Positions 18,770-27,043 of a DNA stretch of 64,000 nucleotides are shown one piece after another. The notes under the pieces are model-generated. The model saw nothing but the letters and a program-made list of their open reading frames with translations. It was not told the DNA's origin and did no database searches. The translations under genes and the position numbers were made by a program. How positions within the stretch are numbered: the first letter of the stretch is position 1; each line of letters starts with the position of its first letter. Source of the stretch: Psychrosphaera ytuae (lineage in GTDB: Bacteria > Pseudomonadota > Gammaproteobacteria > Enterobacterales > Alteromonadaceae); the NCBI RefSeq assembly GCF_017638545.1, contig NZ_CP072110.1, positions 3,038,001-3,102,000 of the forward strand, written 5' to 3'.

Positions 18770-19237
18770 TTACTGACAGTTGGCACAAATACCTTTTAGT
18801 TCGAGTTGCTGCGTGGTTAATTTGAAGCCTGTTTTTTCTACACTGCCACGTAACTCTTCAATAACGTTATTTTTAACGCCAATTTCGGTTACGGACTGAC
18901 ATTCTTCACAGATCAAAAACTGAGGGATTTCATGATTGTGTGAACAAGATATGTGCGAGCAAGCGATGTACTTATTTGCTGATGTAAGTTTGTGGACTAA
19001 AGACAACTCAACAAGGAAGTCCAGTATTCGGTAAACGGACATCGCCGGGATAGGCTGTTTATAAAGCTCTCTATAAACTTCGGCCAGCTCATATGCTGAG
19101 ACAGCTTCACCAGCTTTGATGATGGCGATTAAAATGTTTTCACGTTTAGGTGTTAGTTTGACACCTTCTTCAACACAGGTTTTTTGTGCGTTTTCAATGA
19201 TTGTTTGAATATCATCGTCGTGATGCGAATGTCCCAC
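18770..19237 (-). CDS. zur: Fur-family transcriptional regulator, Zur-like
   Basis: A 155-residue Fur-family repressor. The winged helix lies in residues 15-85 (LTPKRENILIAIIKAG, AMSVYRILDFLVELSLVHKL). Two Cys pairs, CEEC and CANC, form the structural zinc site, and the His-rich start HSHHDDD plus HISCSHNHE give further metal ligands. The pattern, the early SAYELAEVYRE helix and the short C-terminus fit the zinc-sensing Zur subgroup better than Fur or PerR, so it likely represses zinc-uptake genes. None of its expected targets lie beside it. Confidence 0.75.
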   Translation of the reverse strand: MGHSHHDDDIQTIIENAQKTCVEEGVKLTPKRENILIAIIKAGEAVSAYELAEVYRELYKQPIPAMSVYRILDFLVELSLVHKLTSANKYIACSHISCSHNHEIPQFLICEECQSVTEIGVKNNVIEELRGSVEKTGFKLTTQQLELKGICANCQ

Positions 19238-19320
19238 GCTAGCCTCTAAATGTTAAATGTGCTTTCACTGCAGTTTATTAAATGCATTGTTGAATGTAAA
19301 CGAATCTACTTTTATTTAAA

Positions 19321-20256
19321 TCAACTTAAGCTAGATTCTAAGTCTTTGACTTGCTGCCATAGCTGACTGTTTATTGGTGCTTTTACATTGTTTGCTTTTG
19401 CTTCTTGGACAATAAAGCCATTGATGAAGTCTACTTCGGTGGCTCGTTTGTTTTTTATATCTTGGCGCATCGAAGAGCTATTGTCTTTTGTTCTGTTGGC
19501 GACACTTTCAACGAGTTCTAGTAGAGGCTGCAACTCTAAAGTTACACCACTATGTTTAGCGACTAAAATCAGTTCATTGAGCACGGCAACCTTAATTTTA
19601 TCAAACCTTTGGTGGTTTATTTCTCCATTTTTGATGTCGTGGAGCACTGTCAGTGGATTTATTACTGCATTGACTGCGAGTTTGGTCCATAGTATTTCAG
19701 TTAAACTGTCAGACTCTTTAGCGTTTGGAAATAGATTAGCCATGTGTTGCTGGTTAAGTGGCTGAACGCTTACGCCTTTTTGTACCAGACTCCAAATTGA
19801 TTCTCCTATACCTGTTTCAATCACTTGGTTTCCTTGTTTTAGTGCACCAAAACTAGTTGTGCAAAAATACAGTGATTGGGTGGGTAGCATAATCGATTTA
19901 GCTTCTTCGATAGTCCCTAAGCCATTGTGAGATAGGATGATATGGCAATGATCTGTTAAAAACGGCTGAACTTGATTTAGCGCTTGTATGACGTGAGCCG
20001 CTTTTACCGTTATGATCAATATTTCAATCTTTTCTTTAACCGGGAGGAGTTGGGGCGTAGGTAACTCATAGTGAGTTGTTTCATTTAATTGTGATTCGGT
20101 TATTTCGGGAAGTAATTCAACACAAGTTCCAATATTACGCGGCCGAGTTGTAATATATGCAACGTCTACTCCTTTAGTAACGCAATATGCTCCAAATAGG
20201 CTACCAATCGCACCTTGACCGCATATCCATACTTTGTGCTTTAGGGCAACACTCAT
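19321..20256 (-). CDS. panE: 2-dehydropantoate 2-reductase (ketopantoate reductase)
   Basis: A 311-residue PanE/ApbA-family reductase that converts ketopantoate to pantoate with NADPH for coenzyme A synthesis. The N-terminal Rossmann motif is CGQGAIGSLFGAYC, and the C-terminal catalytic block ILWTKLAVNAVINPLTVL carries the conserved Lys and Asn. The ATG lies 2 nt before the stop of the VanZ-like gene's downstream boundary, so the two form an operon. PanE-like paralogues acting on other 2-oxo acids exist, so the substrate is inferred. Confidence 0.85.
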   Translation of the reverse strand: MSVALKHKVWICGQGAIGSLFGAYCVTKGVDVAYITTRPRNIGTCVELLPEITESQLNETTHYELPTPQLLPVKEKIEILIITVKAAHVIQALNQVQPFLTDHCHIILSHNGLGTIEEAKSIMLPTQSLYFCTTSFGALKQGNQVIETGIGESIWSLVQKGVSVQPLNQQHMANLFPNAKESDSLTEILWTKLAVNAVINPLTVLHDIKNGEINHQRFDKIKVAVLNELILVAKHSGVTLELQPLLELVESVANRTKDNSSSMRQDIKNKRATEVDFINGFIVQEAKANNVKAPINSQLWQQVKDLESSLS

Positions 20257-20258
20257 GT

Positions 20259-20603
20259 CTATTGCTCAACTTGTTTTCGGTTGAGAACATAAAGTACATA
20301 TAAAGCGGCTATTGCACCCAATATATCGGCGACCCAATCTCCAAAAGACGCTTGTCGTCCCGCAAAAGCTCCTTGAATAATTTCTACTGCTGCACCATAA
20401 ATTACAGCTAGGGCTAAACCTATTTTCCAGTTTAGACCAAAACCTTTTTGAAAAAGTAGGGTCAAAACAGCGAACACGCCAAAGTGCATTACTTTGTCAA
20501 AGTGTGAAAATAGAACAGGCCCTTGTTCCACTTCAGAAAAAAAGCCAAAACAGGAGATTATAAAGGCCAGCCAAAAAATCATTCGATACTGAAATAGAGT
20601 CAT
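20259..20603 (-). CDS. VanZ-like small membrane protein
   Basis: A 114-residue protein with four hydrophobic segments and the VanZ-family pattern: DKVMHFGVFAVLTLLF near residues 36-51 and GAAVEIIQGAFAGRQASFGDWVADILG at 71-97. The family is named after a teicoplanin-resistance accessory protein, but most members are unrelated to resistance and have no known job. It lies 2 nt upstream of panE on the same strand. Confidence 0.75.
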   Translation of the reverse strand: MTLFQYRMIFWLAFIISCFGFFSEVEQGPVLFSHFDKVMHFGVFAVLTLLFQKGFGLNWKIGLALAVIYGAAVEIIQGAFAGRQASFGDWVADILGAIAALYVLYVLNRKQVEQ

Positions 20604-20995
20604 GTTTTAAATTTTATAGTACTTAGACATGTCAAAAGTATACCAAAGCAAATGCTGAGAGTATTTACTAGATTTAAATTTTATTCTGACCATGGGTCAC
20701 TTTTGTAAATAATTGAAATTAAATGTTTTTGGTATGGGTTTTATAGCTTTTTATTATTGGCTTGTAAGAATTTGTACGACTAACAAGTTATGGTGCTTTT
20801 TTCGTCAAAAAAGTTAATAAAATACAAAGAGTAAATTAATAGAAATTTGAAAGGATTTTTGCCAAGTTGATTTGTAGTATTCGCCACTGGAGCCTAGCTC
20901 CCGGAGGGCATATCTCCCATTGACGTGGCTACTTCCAGCGTCAATTATGCCCTCCAACTTTTCATTAAATTTTTCCTTCAAATAAACTACAAACG
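20604..20995. other. 392-bp intergenic region with a long structured hairpin
   Basis: Between msrA and the VanZ-like gene, both minus strand. The 20604-20890 part is plain A+T-rich DNA in which I see no gene. The 20890-20960 part is markedly more G+C-rich and holds a long imperfect palindrome, listed separately. Confidence 0.6.
20903..20955. repeat. Long imperfect palindrome (hairpin) in intergenic DNA
   Basis: GGAGGGCATA (20903-20912) and ATTGACG (20919-20925) on the left are matched without mismatch by CGTCAAT (20939-20945) and TATGCCCTCC (20946-20955) on the right. Six unpaired bases, TCTCCC, stand on one side only. The tip continues as TGG/CCA around CTACTT. A second small stem GGAGC-CTA-GCTCC (20890-20902) lies just before it. 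It could be a terminator of msrA, a repeated extragenic palindrome or a structured RNA; no T-run marks it as a standard terminator. Confidence 0.7.
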
Positions 20996-21532
20996 TTACT
21001 TTAATTTGTCACTAAATTTAAGTTTGAATGCCTTAAGCTTTGGACCAATTAGTAAAGCACAATAGGGTTGGTCTGGGTTTGCCTCAGCGTAACCTTGATG
21101 GTAGTCCTCTGCTTGATAAAACTCCGAATAAGCTTGGAGCTCCGTTACTATTGGTTCTGGCCAAACATGAGCTGAGTTAAGACGCTGAATTACCGAAATA
21201 GCTGTGTTTTTTTGTTCATTGTCGTGATAAAGAATGATGGAGCGATACTGGGTACCAACATCATTTCCTTGACGATTAAGTGTTGTAGGGTCATGAAGCT
21301 GGAAAAACATTTCCAGTAGAGATTCATAAGACAATACTTCGGCATCAAAATGTACCTGAACTACTTCAGCGTGACCTGTCATACCGGTGATGACTTGTTG
21401 GTAGGTTGGATTCGGCCGTCTTCCTCCCGCAAAGCCAGATACCGCTTTGTGTACGCCCTGTATTTTGTTTAGTGCAGCTTCGATACACCAAAAACAGCCA
21501 CCACCAAATGTTGCTACTTGATCCATTGACAT
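20996..21532 (-). CDS. msrA: Peptide methionine sulfoxide reductase MsrA
   Basis: A 178-residue MsrA, which reduces the S-epimer of methionine sulfoxide in oxidised proteins. The catalytic motif GGGCFWC is at residues 10-16 with Cys13 as nucleophile; GFAGGRRPNPTYQQV and FFQLHDPTTLNRQGNDVGTQYRS are family blocks. The C-terminus lacks the usual recycling Cys pair seen in long MsrA proteins, although a Cys lies in PYCALL. It is divergent from the small gene at 21565. Reductant is probably thioredoxin. Confidence 0.95.
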   Translation of the reverse strand: MSMDQVATFGGGCFWCIEAALNKIQGVHKAVSGFAGGRRPNPTYQQVITGMTGHAEVVQVHFDAEVLSYESLLEMFFQLHDPTTLNRQGNDVGTQYRSIILYHDNEQKNTAISVIQRLNSAHVWPEPIVTELQAYSEFYQAEDYHQGYAEANPDQPYCALLIGPKLKAFKLKFSDKLK

Positions 21533-21564
21533 ATAATTTAGGTAAACCTCAGTTAGGAGTAAAA

Positions 21565-21663
21565 ATGTTTAACACCGATTGTGCCTATTGTAAACGAATA
21601 CGAGCCGCATTGGCTTGGGCGATCATTTGCCTAGCGGTTTATTTTATTTTTGAACCATTTTAA
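21565..21663 (+). CDS. 32-residue membrane mini-protein with CxxC
   Basis: A short frame with good start signals: TAGGAGT (21554-21559) five to ten bases before ATG. The product begins MFNTDCAYCKR, a CAYC (CxxC) motif, then a hydrophobic helix AALAWAIICLAVYFIF and a stop. It would be a single-pass membrane protein with the cysteines at the N-terminal end. It is divergent from msrA (32-bp gap) and lies 11 nt before the next gene, suggesting an operon. I do not recognise it; a redox or metal role is only a guess from the CxxC and msrA. Confidence 0.6.
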   Translation: MFNTDCAYCKRIRAALAWAIICLAVYFIFEPF

Positions 21664-21674
21664 CGTTTGGATAC

Positions 21675-22337
21675 ATGCAAAGATTTAGTTCTAACAAACA
21701 GGTCAATGCTAAAGTTGTAGCACAGTTTGCTGCAGCTCTTGGTGCGTTGGGCTTGTTTGTTTCATTAAGCTCTATCCCTGGTCAGAGTTTGATAGCCACA
21801 GTGTCATTCGTAGCAGCAATCGCATTAGTGCTGTTTGCGCTTGCCTTGAATTCGGAGCCCGCTGATGTTTTGGTCATGGCTGAACAAAAGATTACTTTTT
21901 ACCACAAACGCGGCTCCGTTTCGTTTGACATAGACAATATTCAACGATGTGATTTGGTAACCATTAATCAAATGTCAGGTAGGCAGAGCACTGGCTACAT
22001 TGGGTTTCGATTAAAGAGCCCTGTAGACCTAATTCAAACTATTCCACTTAGGTTGGCGAGCCGTTTGTTAATCGAACAAAAAGATCTACAACTAGTAGCT
22101 GGCAAAGAACAGTGCGCTTCTGGGGCGTGTAACTTGGACGGTATAATTGATAAACTAGAGTGGAAAAGTCCGACAGGCGAAATCTTTAATGGGGTGGTAG
22201 GTATGTATGCAAATCGTACGGAAGTACTACGGGACGCCCTAGGCTACGACTTTTATATATCTAATCAGTCTTTTGATGATAAGCCTGAGATAGTTATCCA
22301 TTCAATTAAAAAATTTCTTACAAAAAACAGAGTCTAA
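21675..22337 (+). CDS. DUF2982-like membrane protein
   Basis: A 220-residue protein with two adjacent transmembrane helices in residues 17-60 and a soluble domain. The block GYIGFRLKSPVDLIQTIP-LASRLLIEQ and the late IVIHSIKKFL resemble the DUF2982 family of Vibrio and Shewanella, whose role is unknown. It follows the 32-residue gene by 11 nt. Assignment is by recalled resemblance only. Confidence 0.6.
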   Translation: MQRFSSNKQVNAKVVAQFAAALGALGLFVSLSSIPGQSLIATVSFVAAIALVLFALALNSEPADVLVMAEQKITFYHKRGSVSFDIDNIQRCDLVTINQMSGRQSTGYIGFRLKSPVDLIQTIPLRLASRLLIEQKDLQLVAGKEQCASGACNLDGIIDKLEWKSPTGEIFNGVVGMYANRTEVLRDALGYDFYISNQSFDDKPEIVIHSIKKFLTKNRV

Positions 22338-22423
22338 TCACTCGAAATTCTTGATCAATAACTTTCAAAGAGCTAGTCTTCGGGTAGAAGTATTTAAACA
22401 AATAATATTAGTAGAACGTAATT

Positions 22424-22753
22424 ATGACTGATGCAGCATATATTCGAAGTGGTAGAAACACCATAATTCACAAAGTTAGAAAACTTGACCTTTTGTTGGT
22501 AAATGACTTGGAAAATCCTGTCGTGAAAGTGACTCAAAATGGTTTGATTGAACACGATGGTCCAGTTCCTAGAAATAGAAGAGAAGCAAAAGACTCATAC
22601 TGCGAAGTCGTTAACATTTCTAGCCCAGACGTATTTGGTGAGCCGAAGACACTACTATTTGTTCAATGCCTGAATGGTAAAGAGTATAAAGTGGACTACA
22701 GCAAAGTTGGCACTCCACTGTTTATTCGAGTTCACCAACAGAGCTACATTTAA
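22424..22753 (+). CDS. Unrecognised 109-residue protein
   Basis: A soluble basic protein with no signal peptide or membrane helix. It begins MTDAAYIRSGRNTIIHKVRKLD and has VVKVTQNGLIEHDGP and VQCLNGKEYKVDYSKVG stretches that suggest a small beta-rich fold. Coding use resembles its neighbours and a strong terminator follows directly, which supports a real gene, but the ribosome site is weak. I cannot name a family. Confidence 0.55.
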   Translation: MTDAAYIRSGRNTIIHKVRKLDLLLVNDLENPVVKVTQNGLIEHDGPVPRNRREAKDSYCEVVNISSPDVFGEPKTLLFVQCLNGKEYKVDYSKVGTPLFIRVHQQSYI

Positions 22754-22761
22754 AAGAATAA

Positions 22762-22800
22762 AGGTATAAAAAAAGCCGCTAAGCGGCTTTTTTTATACCT
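22762..22800. terminator. Perfect 19-bp inverted-repeat bidirectional terminator
   Basis: AGGTATAAAAAAAGCCGCT (22762-22780), one central A, then its exact reverse complement (22782-22800). The G+C core flanked by A- and T-runs gives an intrinsic terminator on both strands. It also overlaps the stop codon of the minus-strand gene at 22799. Confidence 0.92.
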
Positions 22801-23617
22801 ACTGATTTTTAATATTGTACTTTGCTTTAAGCTTTTTAAACTCTTCGGTACCTTTAAAATCATCTAACGCACTATTAAAAATTGGTACTAGAGAAGGATC
22901 TTTAAAAGCCGCACTGTAATTATTTGGTGGAAAGAGTGGAGCAAAGTTAAAGTCTTCGCTGGTAATTTCTGCTTGTTCATCGCTAGGTTTGGGCTTTACT
23001 AACTCTAGAACGTGCAAAAAGATGTTTTCTTCCATTACAGCAACGTCGATACGCCCCTCAAGCAAGAGCCTAACTTGTTGCAGTTGATTAGGTACTTCAA
23101 AATAGTTTTTGTTATAGCGAACAGCACTGGCGAATTCAGAGCCTAGGTATTTGGTCGCGCCTTGAAAAGCAACAACTCTTAAATTACGCAGGTCAGCAAA
23201 CTTGGTCACACTGACTTTAGTGTCACTTTTATATACAGCTCTGTTTTGATAAGTGATATAAGGATTGGTTCGAATCGTTGAATTTGGCACTATATTATTA
23301 TTAATGGTGAGCAGCATAGCGCCCATTCCTTGGTCTAACATTCTTAGTGTTCGTCCAAGGGGCACGTACATAAACTTTGGTTGATACTCCATCGTTTTGA
23401 GAATGGCAGTAACAAGTTCTATTTCGTAACCCTTATCGCCTCGTTCGATAACAAAAGGGGGGCGACTTAGCCCAACTACAACGTCAATAGGTGTAAGTTG
23501 GGTAGGTTGATCGATAAAGATACTGTTGGAATTTGCATGCACTGCGGGTGTCATTGTCGAAAAAGTGCAGACAATTATGCTAAAAATTACTAAGCGACGA
23601 ATAAAAATCAATGACAT
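22799..23617 (-). CDS. Periplasmic solute-binding protein, family 3, orphan
   Basis: A 272-residue exported protein: signal peptide to about residue 29 (ending PAVHANS), then a type 3 extracellular solute-binding fold (PFVIERGDKGYEIELVTAILKTM, FADLRNLRVVAFQGATKYLG, LLEGRIDVAVMEENIF). Such proteins bind amino acids or related small molecules for ABC importers or act as sensors. No permease or ATPase gene is near, so it may serve a distant transporter or have another sensing role. The ligand is unknown. Confidence 0.8.
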   Translation of the reverse strand: MSLIFIRRLVIFSIIVCTFSTMTPAVHANSNSIFIDQPTQLTPIDVVVGLSRPPFVIERGDKGYEIELVTAILKTMEYQPKFMYVPLGRTLRMLDQGMGAMLLTINNNIVPNSTIRTNPYITYQNRAVYKSDTKVSVTKFADLRNLRVVAFQGATKYLGSEFASAVRYNKNYFEVPNQLQQVRLLLEGRIDVAVMEENIFLHVLELVKPKPSDEQAEITSEDFNFAPLFPPNNYSAAFKDPSLVPIFNSALDDFKGTEEFKKLKAKYNIKNQ

Positions 23618-23714
23618 AACCGAACTTCTGTGGATACTTTTGGTACATACCAGTATTAATAATGTCCCATGTATTCGATCTCAGCAAGTTAAAACAATAA
23701 AAAAAGGAAAGGAA

Positions 23715-24287
23715 ATGAGTAAGAAATTGTTAGCAAATGTGTTTTTATTATCCACATTGTTGGGTTCTGTTTGTGATGTAACAGCCGATTCTAAAACTGA
23801 AATTGTCAGAAAAAACACCGCGGCATTTGCACCACAATTACAAAAGTTTGACTCTTATTTAGGTGGTTGGACAGCAACATTTCCAGCGCAGCCGGGTCAA
23901 CCACCAGTAATCGATGTTACGCTTTTTGAAAAAGTATTGAATGGAAAGGCGTTAAAAACCACTCACTCGATAAATGAAGGCGTGTATGGCGGTGAATCTT
24001 ATATTTTTTGGAATAACAAAACGAACCGACTAGAGTTTCATTACTTTACTACGGCAGACTTTTTTACTACTGGTTGGTTAGAGTTTGTTTCAGATAATGA
24101 ATTTGTTGCTTACGAAGATGTAACAGGAGAGGGGGTTGTTAGCCAAGGTATTACGAAGGTCAAAAGTAGTTCTAAGTTGCTTGGCGATAAAATGGAAGTT
24201 TCTACCTCCTATCTTAAAAATGGCGAGTGGACAAAACCAGAAACTAGGACCTATCAAAGAACAACGCGTGATGTAATTTTCAACTAA
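23715..24287 (+). CDS. Exported 190-residue protein of unknown function
   Basis: ATG 23715 is chosen over the frame's upstream part because of a strong AAGGAAAGGAA ribosome site and the signal peptide it then gives (MSKKLLANVFLLSTLLGSV-DVTADS). The mature protein has a beta-rich pattern (FDSYLGGWTATFPAQPGQP, GGESYIFWNNKTNRLEFHYF, TTGWLEFV) reminiscent of lipocalin-like or DUF1579-like ligand-binding barrels, but I cannot assign a family. It is monocistronic. Confidence 0.65.
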   Translation: MSKKLLANVFLLSTLLGSVCDVTADSKTEIVRKNTAAFAPQLQKFDSYLGGWTATFPAQPGQPPVIDVTLFEKVLNGKALKTTHSINEGVYGGESYIFWNNKTNRLEFHYFTTADFFTTGWLEFVSDNEFVAYEDVTGEGVVSQGITKVKSSSKLLGDKMEVSTSYLKNGEWTKPETRTYQRTTRDVIFN

Positions 24288-24293
24288 GTTTGG

Positions 24294-24321
24294 TTGTTTA
24301 TTGTTCAATCTTGTGTATAAT
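24294..24321 (+). promoter_or_regulatory. Predicted promoter of the 67-residue membrane protein gene
   Basis: TTGTTT (24294-24299), a 16-nt gap, then a perfect TATAAT (24316-24321). The predicted start near 24328 leaves about 34 nt of leader before the GTG at 24362. Confidence 0.55.
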
Positions 24322-24361
24322 TCGCGGCCGCTTTATTCGAGAACTGTAGTAGGAAGTAGAC

Positions 24362-24565
24362 GTGGCCGTATTTTTTGTAGTTTGTCTGTTTGTTGTTTTT
24401 GCATGTTTGATTATGGTTGATGCAATGAAACATGGTGCTGGTAAAAAGCGCTGGTTTTTTACTGGTTTAGTCATTGGACCATTTGCCTGGCCTCTACTTA
24501 ACGTAAAAAAACAAATGTCACTGCGCAAGCAGGTTGGTAATCAAGTAGCCTATTTACGAGCCTAG
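24362..24565 (+). CDS. 67-residue two-helix membrane protein, unknown
   Basis: GTG start with AGGAAG five bases upstream. The product has a hydrophobic helix (residues 2-20), a short basic loop MKHGAGKKRW and a second helix (FFTGLVIGPFAWPLL), ending in a charged tail. It has its own promoter with a perfect -10 box, which supports expression. I do not recognise the family. Confidence 0.6.
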   Translation: MAVFFVVCLFVVFACLIMVDAMKHGAGKKRWFFTGLVIGPFAWPLLNVKKQMSLRKQVGNQVAYLRA

Positions 24566-24616
24566 GCATAAGGCCAAAGCGTTAGAGGCGAAGTTTTAAG
24601 TCTTAGCCTCTTATGC
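24566..24616. terminator. Bulged hairpin between convergent genes
   Basis: GCATA (24566-24570) and AGAGGC (24584-24589) on the left pair with GCCTCT (24606-24611) and TATGC (24612-24616) on the right, with 13 unpaired bases on the left arm only. It lies between convergent genes and may end transcription, but lacks a clear T-run. Confidence 0.4.
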
Positions 24617-24639
24617 AAATTTAAAGTAAGCCAGCAACG

Positions 24640-26943
24640 TTATGCTGTTTTTTCTGGTACCAAAGCCGGAGGAACGATATCAAAATTGATCTCTGCTCTT
24701 GCAAAGCGGGCAAATTCTTCGGCAGAAAGCGGCTTACTATATAAATAGCCCTGCAATACATCACAGTTTTTATCCGCCATAAAACGTTGTTGCTCAACAG
24801 TTTCAACCCCTTCGGCGACGGTTGAAAGTCCCAAGTTACGAGCAATTGTAATGATTGTATCTATCATCGCCTTACCTATGTCACTCTTAGAGTCGTCAAC
24901 AAAGGCTTTGTCAATTTTAAGTGTGTTAAGCGGGAATTTTCGCAAGTAAGATAAGCTAGAGTAGCCTGTCCCGAAGTCATCCATTGCCAAATGGATGCCT
25001 CTATCGCGAAGTTGATACATCGTATTGATAGCGCCCTGTGGGCTATCCATAACAGTACCTTCGGTAATCTCTAATTCAAGGTTGGCTGGTGATAAGCCTG
25101 TTTCTTCTAATACTTCATCAATGCGCTGCAATAGATTTGGTAAATTAAATTGACGAGCTGATAAGTTTACTGCAACACGGCCGTCAATTAGACCTTGGTC
25201 AACCCAACGCTTCATATCGACACAGGCTTTTTTGAGTACAAGGTCACCAATTTCGACAATTTGGCCGGTCTCTTCTGCAATTGGAATAAATGTACCTGGA
25301 CTAACAACCCCTTTTTGTGGGGTAACAAAACGAACCAAGGCTTCCATTCCCACTAGCTTACCTGTCTCAAAACTCATTTTGGGTTGGTAATAAACTTGGA
25401 AGTAATCTTCCTTCAAGCCCAATCTGATCAGGTTTTCAACTTGCAAACGTTTAACCGCTTGTTTGTTCATGTCATCACTGAAAAACAGGTAGCGGTTACC
25501 AGCTTCTTTGGCGTGGTACATCGCTGTGTCAGCGTTTCGGAGTAAGGTTTCTGGTTGTTTACCATCATCAGGATAAAGCACGATACCAATACTACCAGCG
25601 ACGACGAGTTCATGTTTTTGCACAGTAAATGGTTTAGACAAATGCGCCAGTATTTCTTTAGCAGCGGAAGTCACCTTTTGAATGTCATTAGTCTTTTCCA
25701 TGACAAAGGCAAACTCATCACCACCCAAACGGTACAATGTATGGAAGTTATGAGTCATTACTCGAATACGCTTGGCAATCTCAACTAATAGTGAGTCACC
25801 TAGTTGATGGCCCAATGAGTCGTTGATCTTTTTAAAGTTATCCAAGTCAAATACCAGAACTGCGGTAGGTCTTCGTTTATCTACACAATCTTGGAGTTTT
25901 TCAAAAAATACGTTGCGGTTTGGTAAGCCAGTTAGAGCGTCTGTACTCGCCATTTTTTTAAGTTTAGCTTCGGCAGTCTTGCGACGAGTGGTATCAGAAA
26001 CAATTGCCACATAGTTACTTATATTGCCAGCTTCGTCTTTAATGCAGTTGGCGGTAACGTAAGCTAAAAACATTTCTCCGGCTTTATGCTGACCTGTTAT
26101 GTCGCCACGCCAAATACCTGTGGTATCAACTTGGTGTTTTATTTCATTAAGTAAAGCAGGACTGATACTGGTAAAGCGAATCTTGTCACCAATAACGTCT
26201 TCTGGCTGATAGCCAGTAATTTTACTATAGCCTGGATTTACGTGAATGATGTTGAGATCAGGGTTGAGGATAATTACACCCTCAGAAAGGTTATCTATGC
26301 TCTTGGCAAATACTTCTAATTCAGATTCAGCTTGTTTGAGCTGCTGAATATCTTTAAAAATGCCTGTCATGCGCAGAGGCTTGCCATTATCTGCTCGGGT
26401 AACGATTCGACCTTTGTCTAAAATCCAGCGCCATTCTGTTTGATATTTAATGCGGTAGACACACTCGAAAGCGTCAGTTTCACCTTTTAAATGGCTACTC
26501 AGATTAAGTCGGACTCGATTGACATCGTTGGGGTGAATGTGTGGCTTATTTGGTGGAAATAAATTCGGGTGGACTTTAGATAGGCGATAAGTCCCTTTGC
26601 TGTTGGTGCGGAATAGCTGACCGTCATTGATATGCCAGTCCCACATTTCGTCACCGCTTGCCCATAGCGAAAAGTTCAGTCTCTGATCGCTATATCGCAT
26701 AGCTGATTGGTATCGTTTTAGTCGCGAGTATATAAAGACCGAAAGTGCAACAAAGACAATAACACCAAGAATAAGAAAGCCAATCAACCAGTGGGACTGA
26801 CTAATACTTGATGTATTTTCTAAAACAGGGCTGTTTGACGCATAACTTACGGGTGCGATTAAGCTTAGGCACAACGTAGAAATGATTTTATTATTATTTG
26901 AGACCACAAAAATCTTAATACTGCGAATTAAATGCCTTCTCAA
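24640..26943 (-). CDS. Membrane PAS-PAS-GGDEF-EAL cyclic-di-GMP protein
   Basis: A 767-residue protein with a possible signal segment (residues 10-36), a transmembrane helix (about 52-73), two PAS domains (about 80-200, the first of PAS fold 3 type with a WRWILDKG motif; about 205-325), an intact GGDEF at 407-411 and an intact EAL at 534-536, with MDDFGTGYSSLSYLRKFP and AEGVET later. Both synthesis and hydrolysis of c-di-GMP look possible. The RxxD inhibitory site is absent at its usual place (HNFH instead), so feedback inhibition is probably lost. It is monocistronic. Confidence 0.93.
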   Translation of the reverse strand: MRRHLIRSIKIFVVSNNNKIISTLCLSLIAPVSYASNSPVLENTSSISQSHWLIGFLILGVIVFVALSVFIYSRLKRYQSAMRYSDQRLNFSLWASGDEMWDWHINDGQLFRTNSKGTYRLSKVHPNLFPPNKPHIHPNDVNRVRLNLSSHLKGETDAFECVYRIKYQTEWRWILDKGRIVTRADNGKPLRMTGIFKDIQQLKQAESELEVFAKSIDNLSEGVIILNPDLNIIHVNPGYSKITGYQPEDVIGDKIRFTSISPALLNEIKHQVDTTGIWRGDITGQHKAGEMFLAYVTANCIKDEAGNISNYVAIVSDTTRRKTAEAKLKKMASTDALTGLPNRNVFFEKLQDCVDKRRPTAVLVFDLDNFKKINDSLGHQLGDSLLVEIAKRIRVMTHNFHTLYRLGGDEFAFVMEKTNDIQKVTSAAKEILAHLSKPFTVQKHELVVAGSIGIVLYPDDGKQPETLLRNADTAMYHAKEAGNRYLFFSDDMNKQAVKRLQVENLIRLGLKEDYFQVYYQPKMSFETGKLVGMEALVRFVTPQKGVVSPGTFIPIAEETGQIVEIGDLVLKKACVDMKRWVDQGLIDGRVAVNLSARQFNLPNLLQRIDEVLEETGLSPANLELEITEGTVMDSPQGAINTMYQLRDRGIHLAMDDFGTGYSSLSYLRKFPLNTLKIDKAFVDDSKSDIGKAMIDTIITIARNLGLSTVAEGVETVEQQRFMADKNCDVLQGYLYSKPLSAEEFARFARAEINFDIVPPALVPEKTA

Positions 26944-27043
26944 GATAACGAATAGTCAGGGGTGTGTCAAAAGCTAAAATCGAGTAATAATGAGTTTGCT
27001 TGTTTTTTAACAAAAAACGTTGAAAACCCTATTTTTACAGTGG

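Noticed and set aside
20892..20957. Integron attC site
   Set aside because: The hairpin has one-sided unpaired bases, but the expected core ends (RYYYAAC and GTTRRRY) are not both present and there is no integrase or cassette array.
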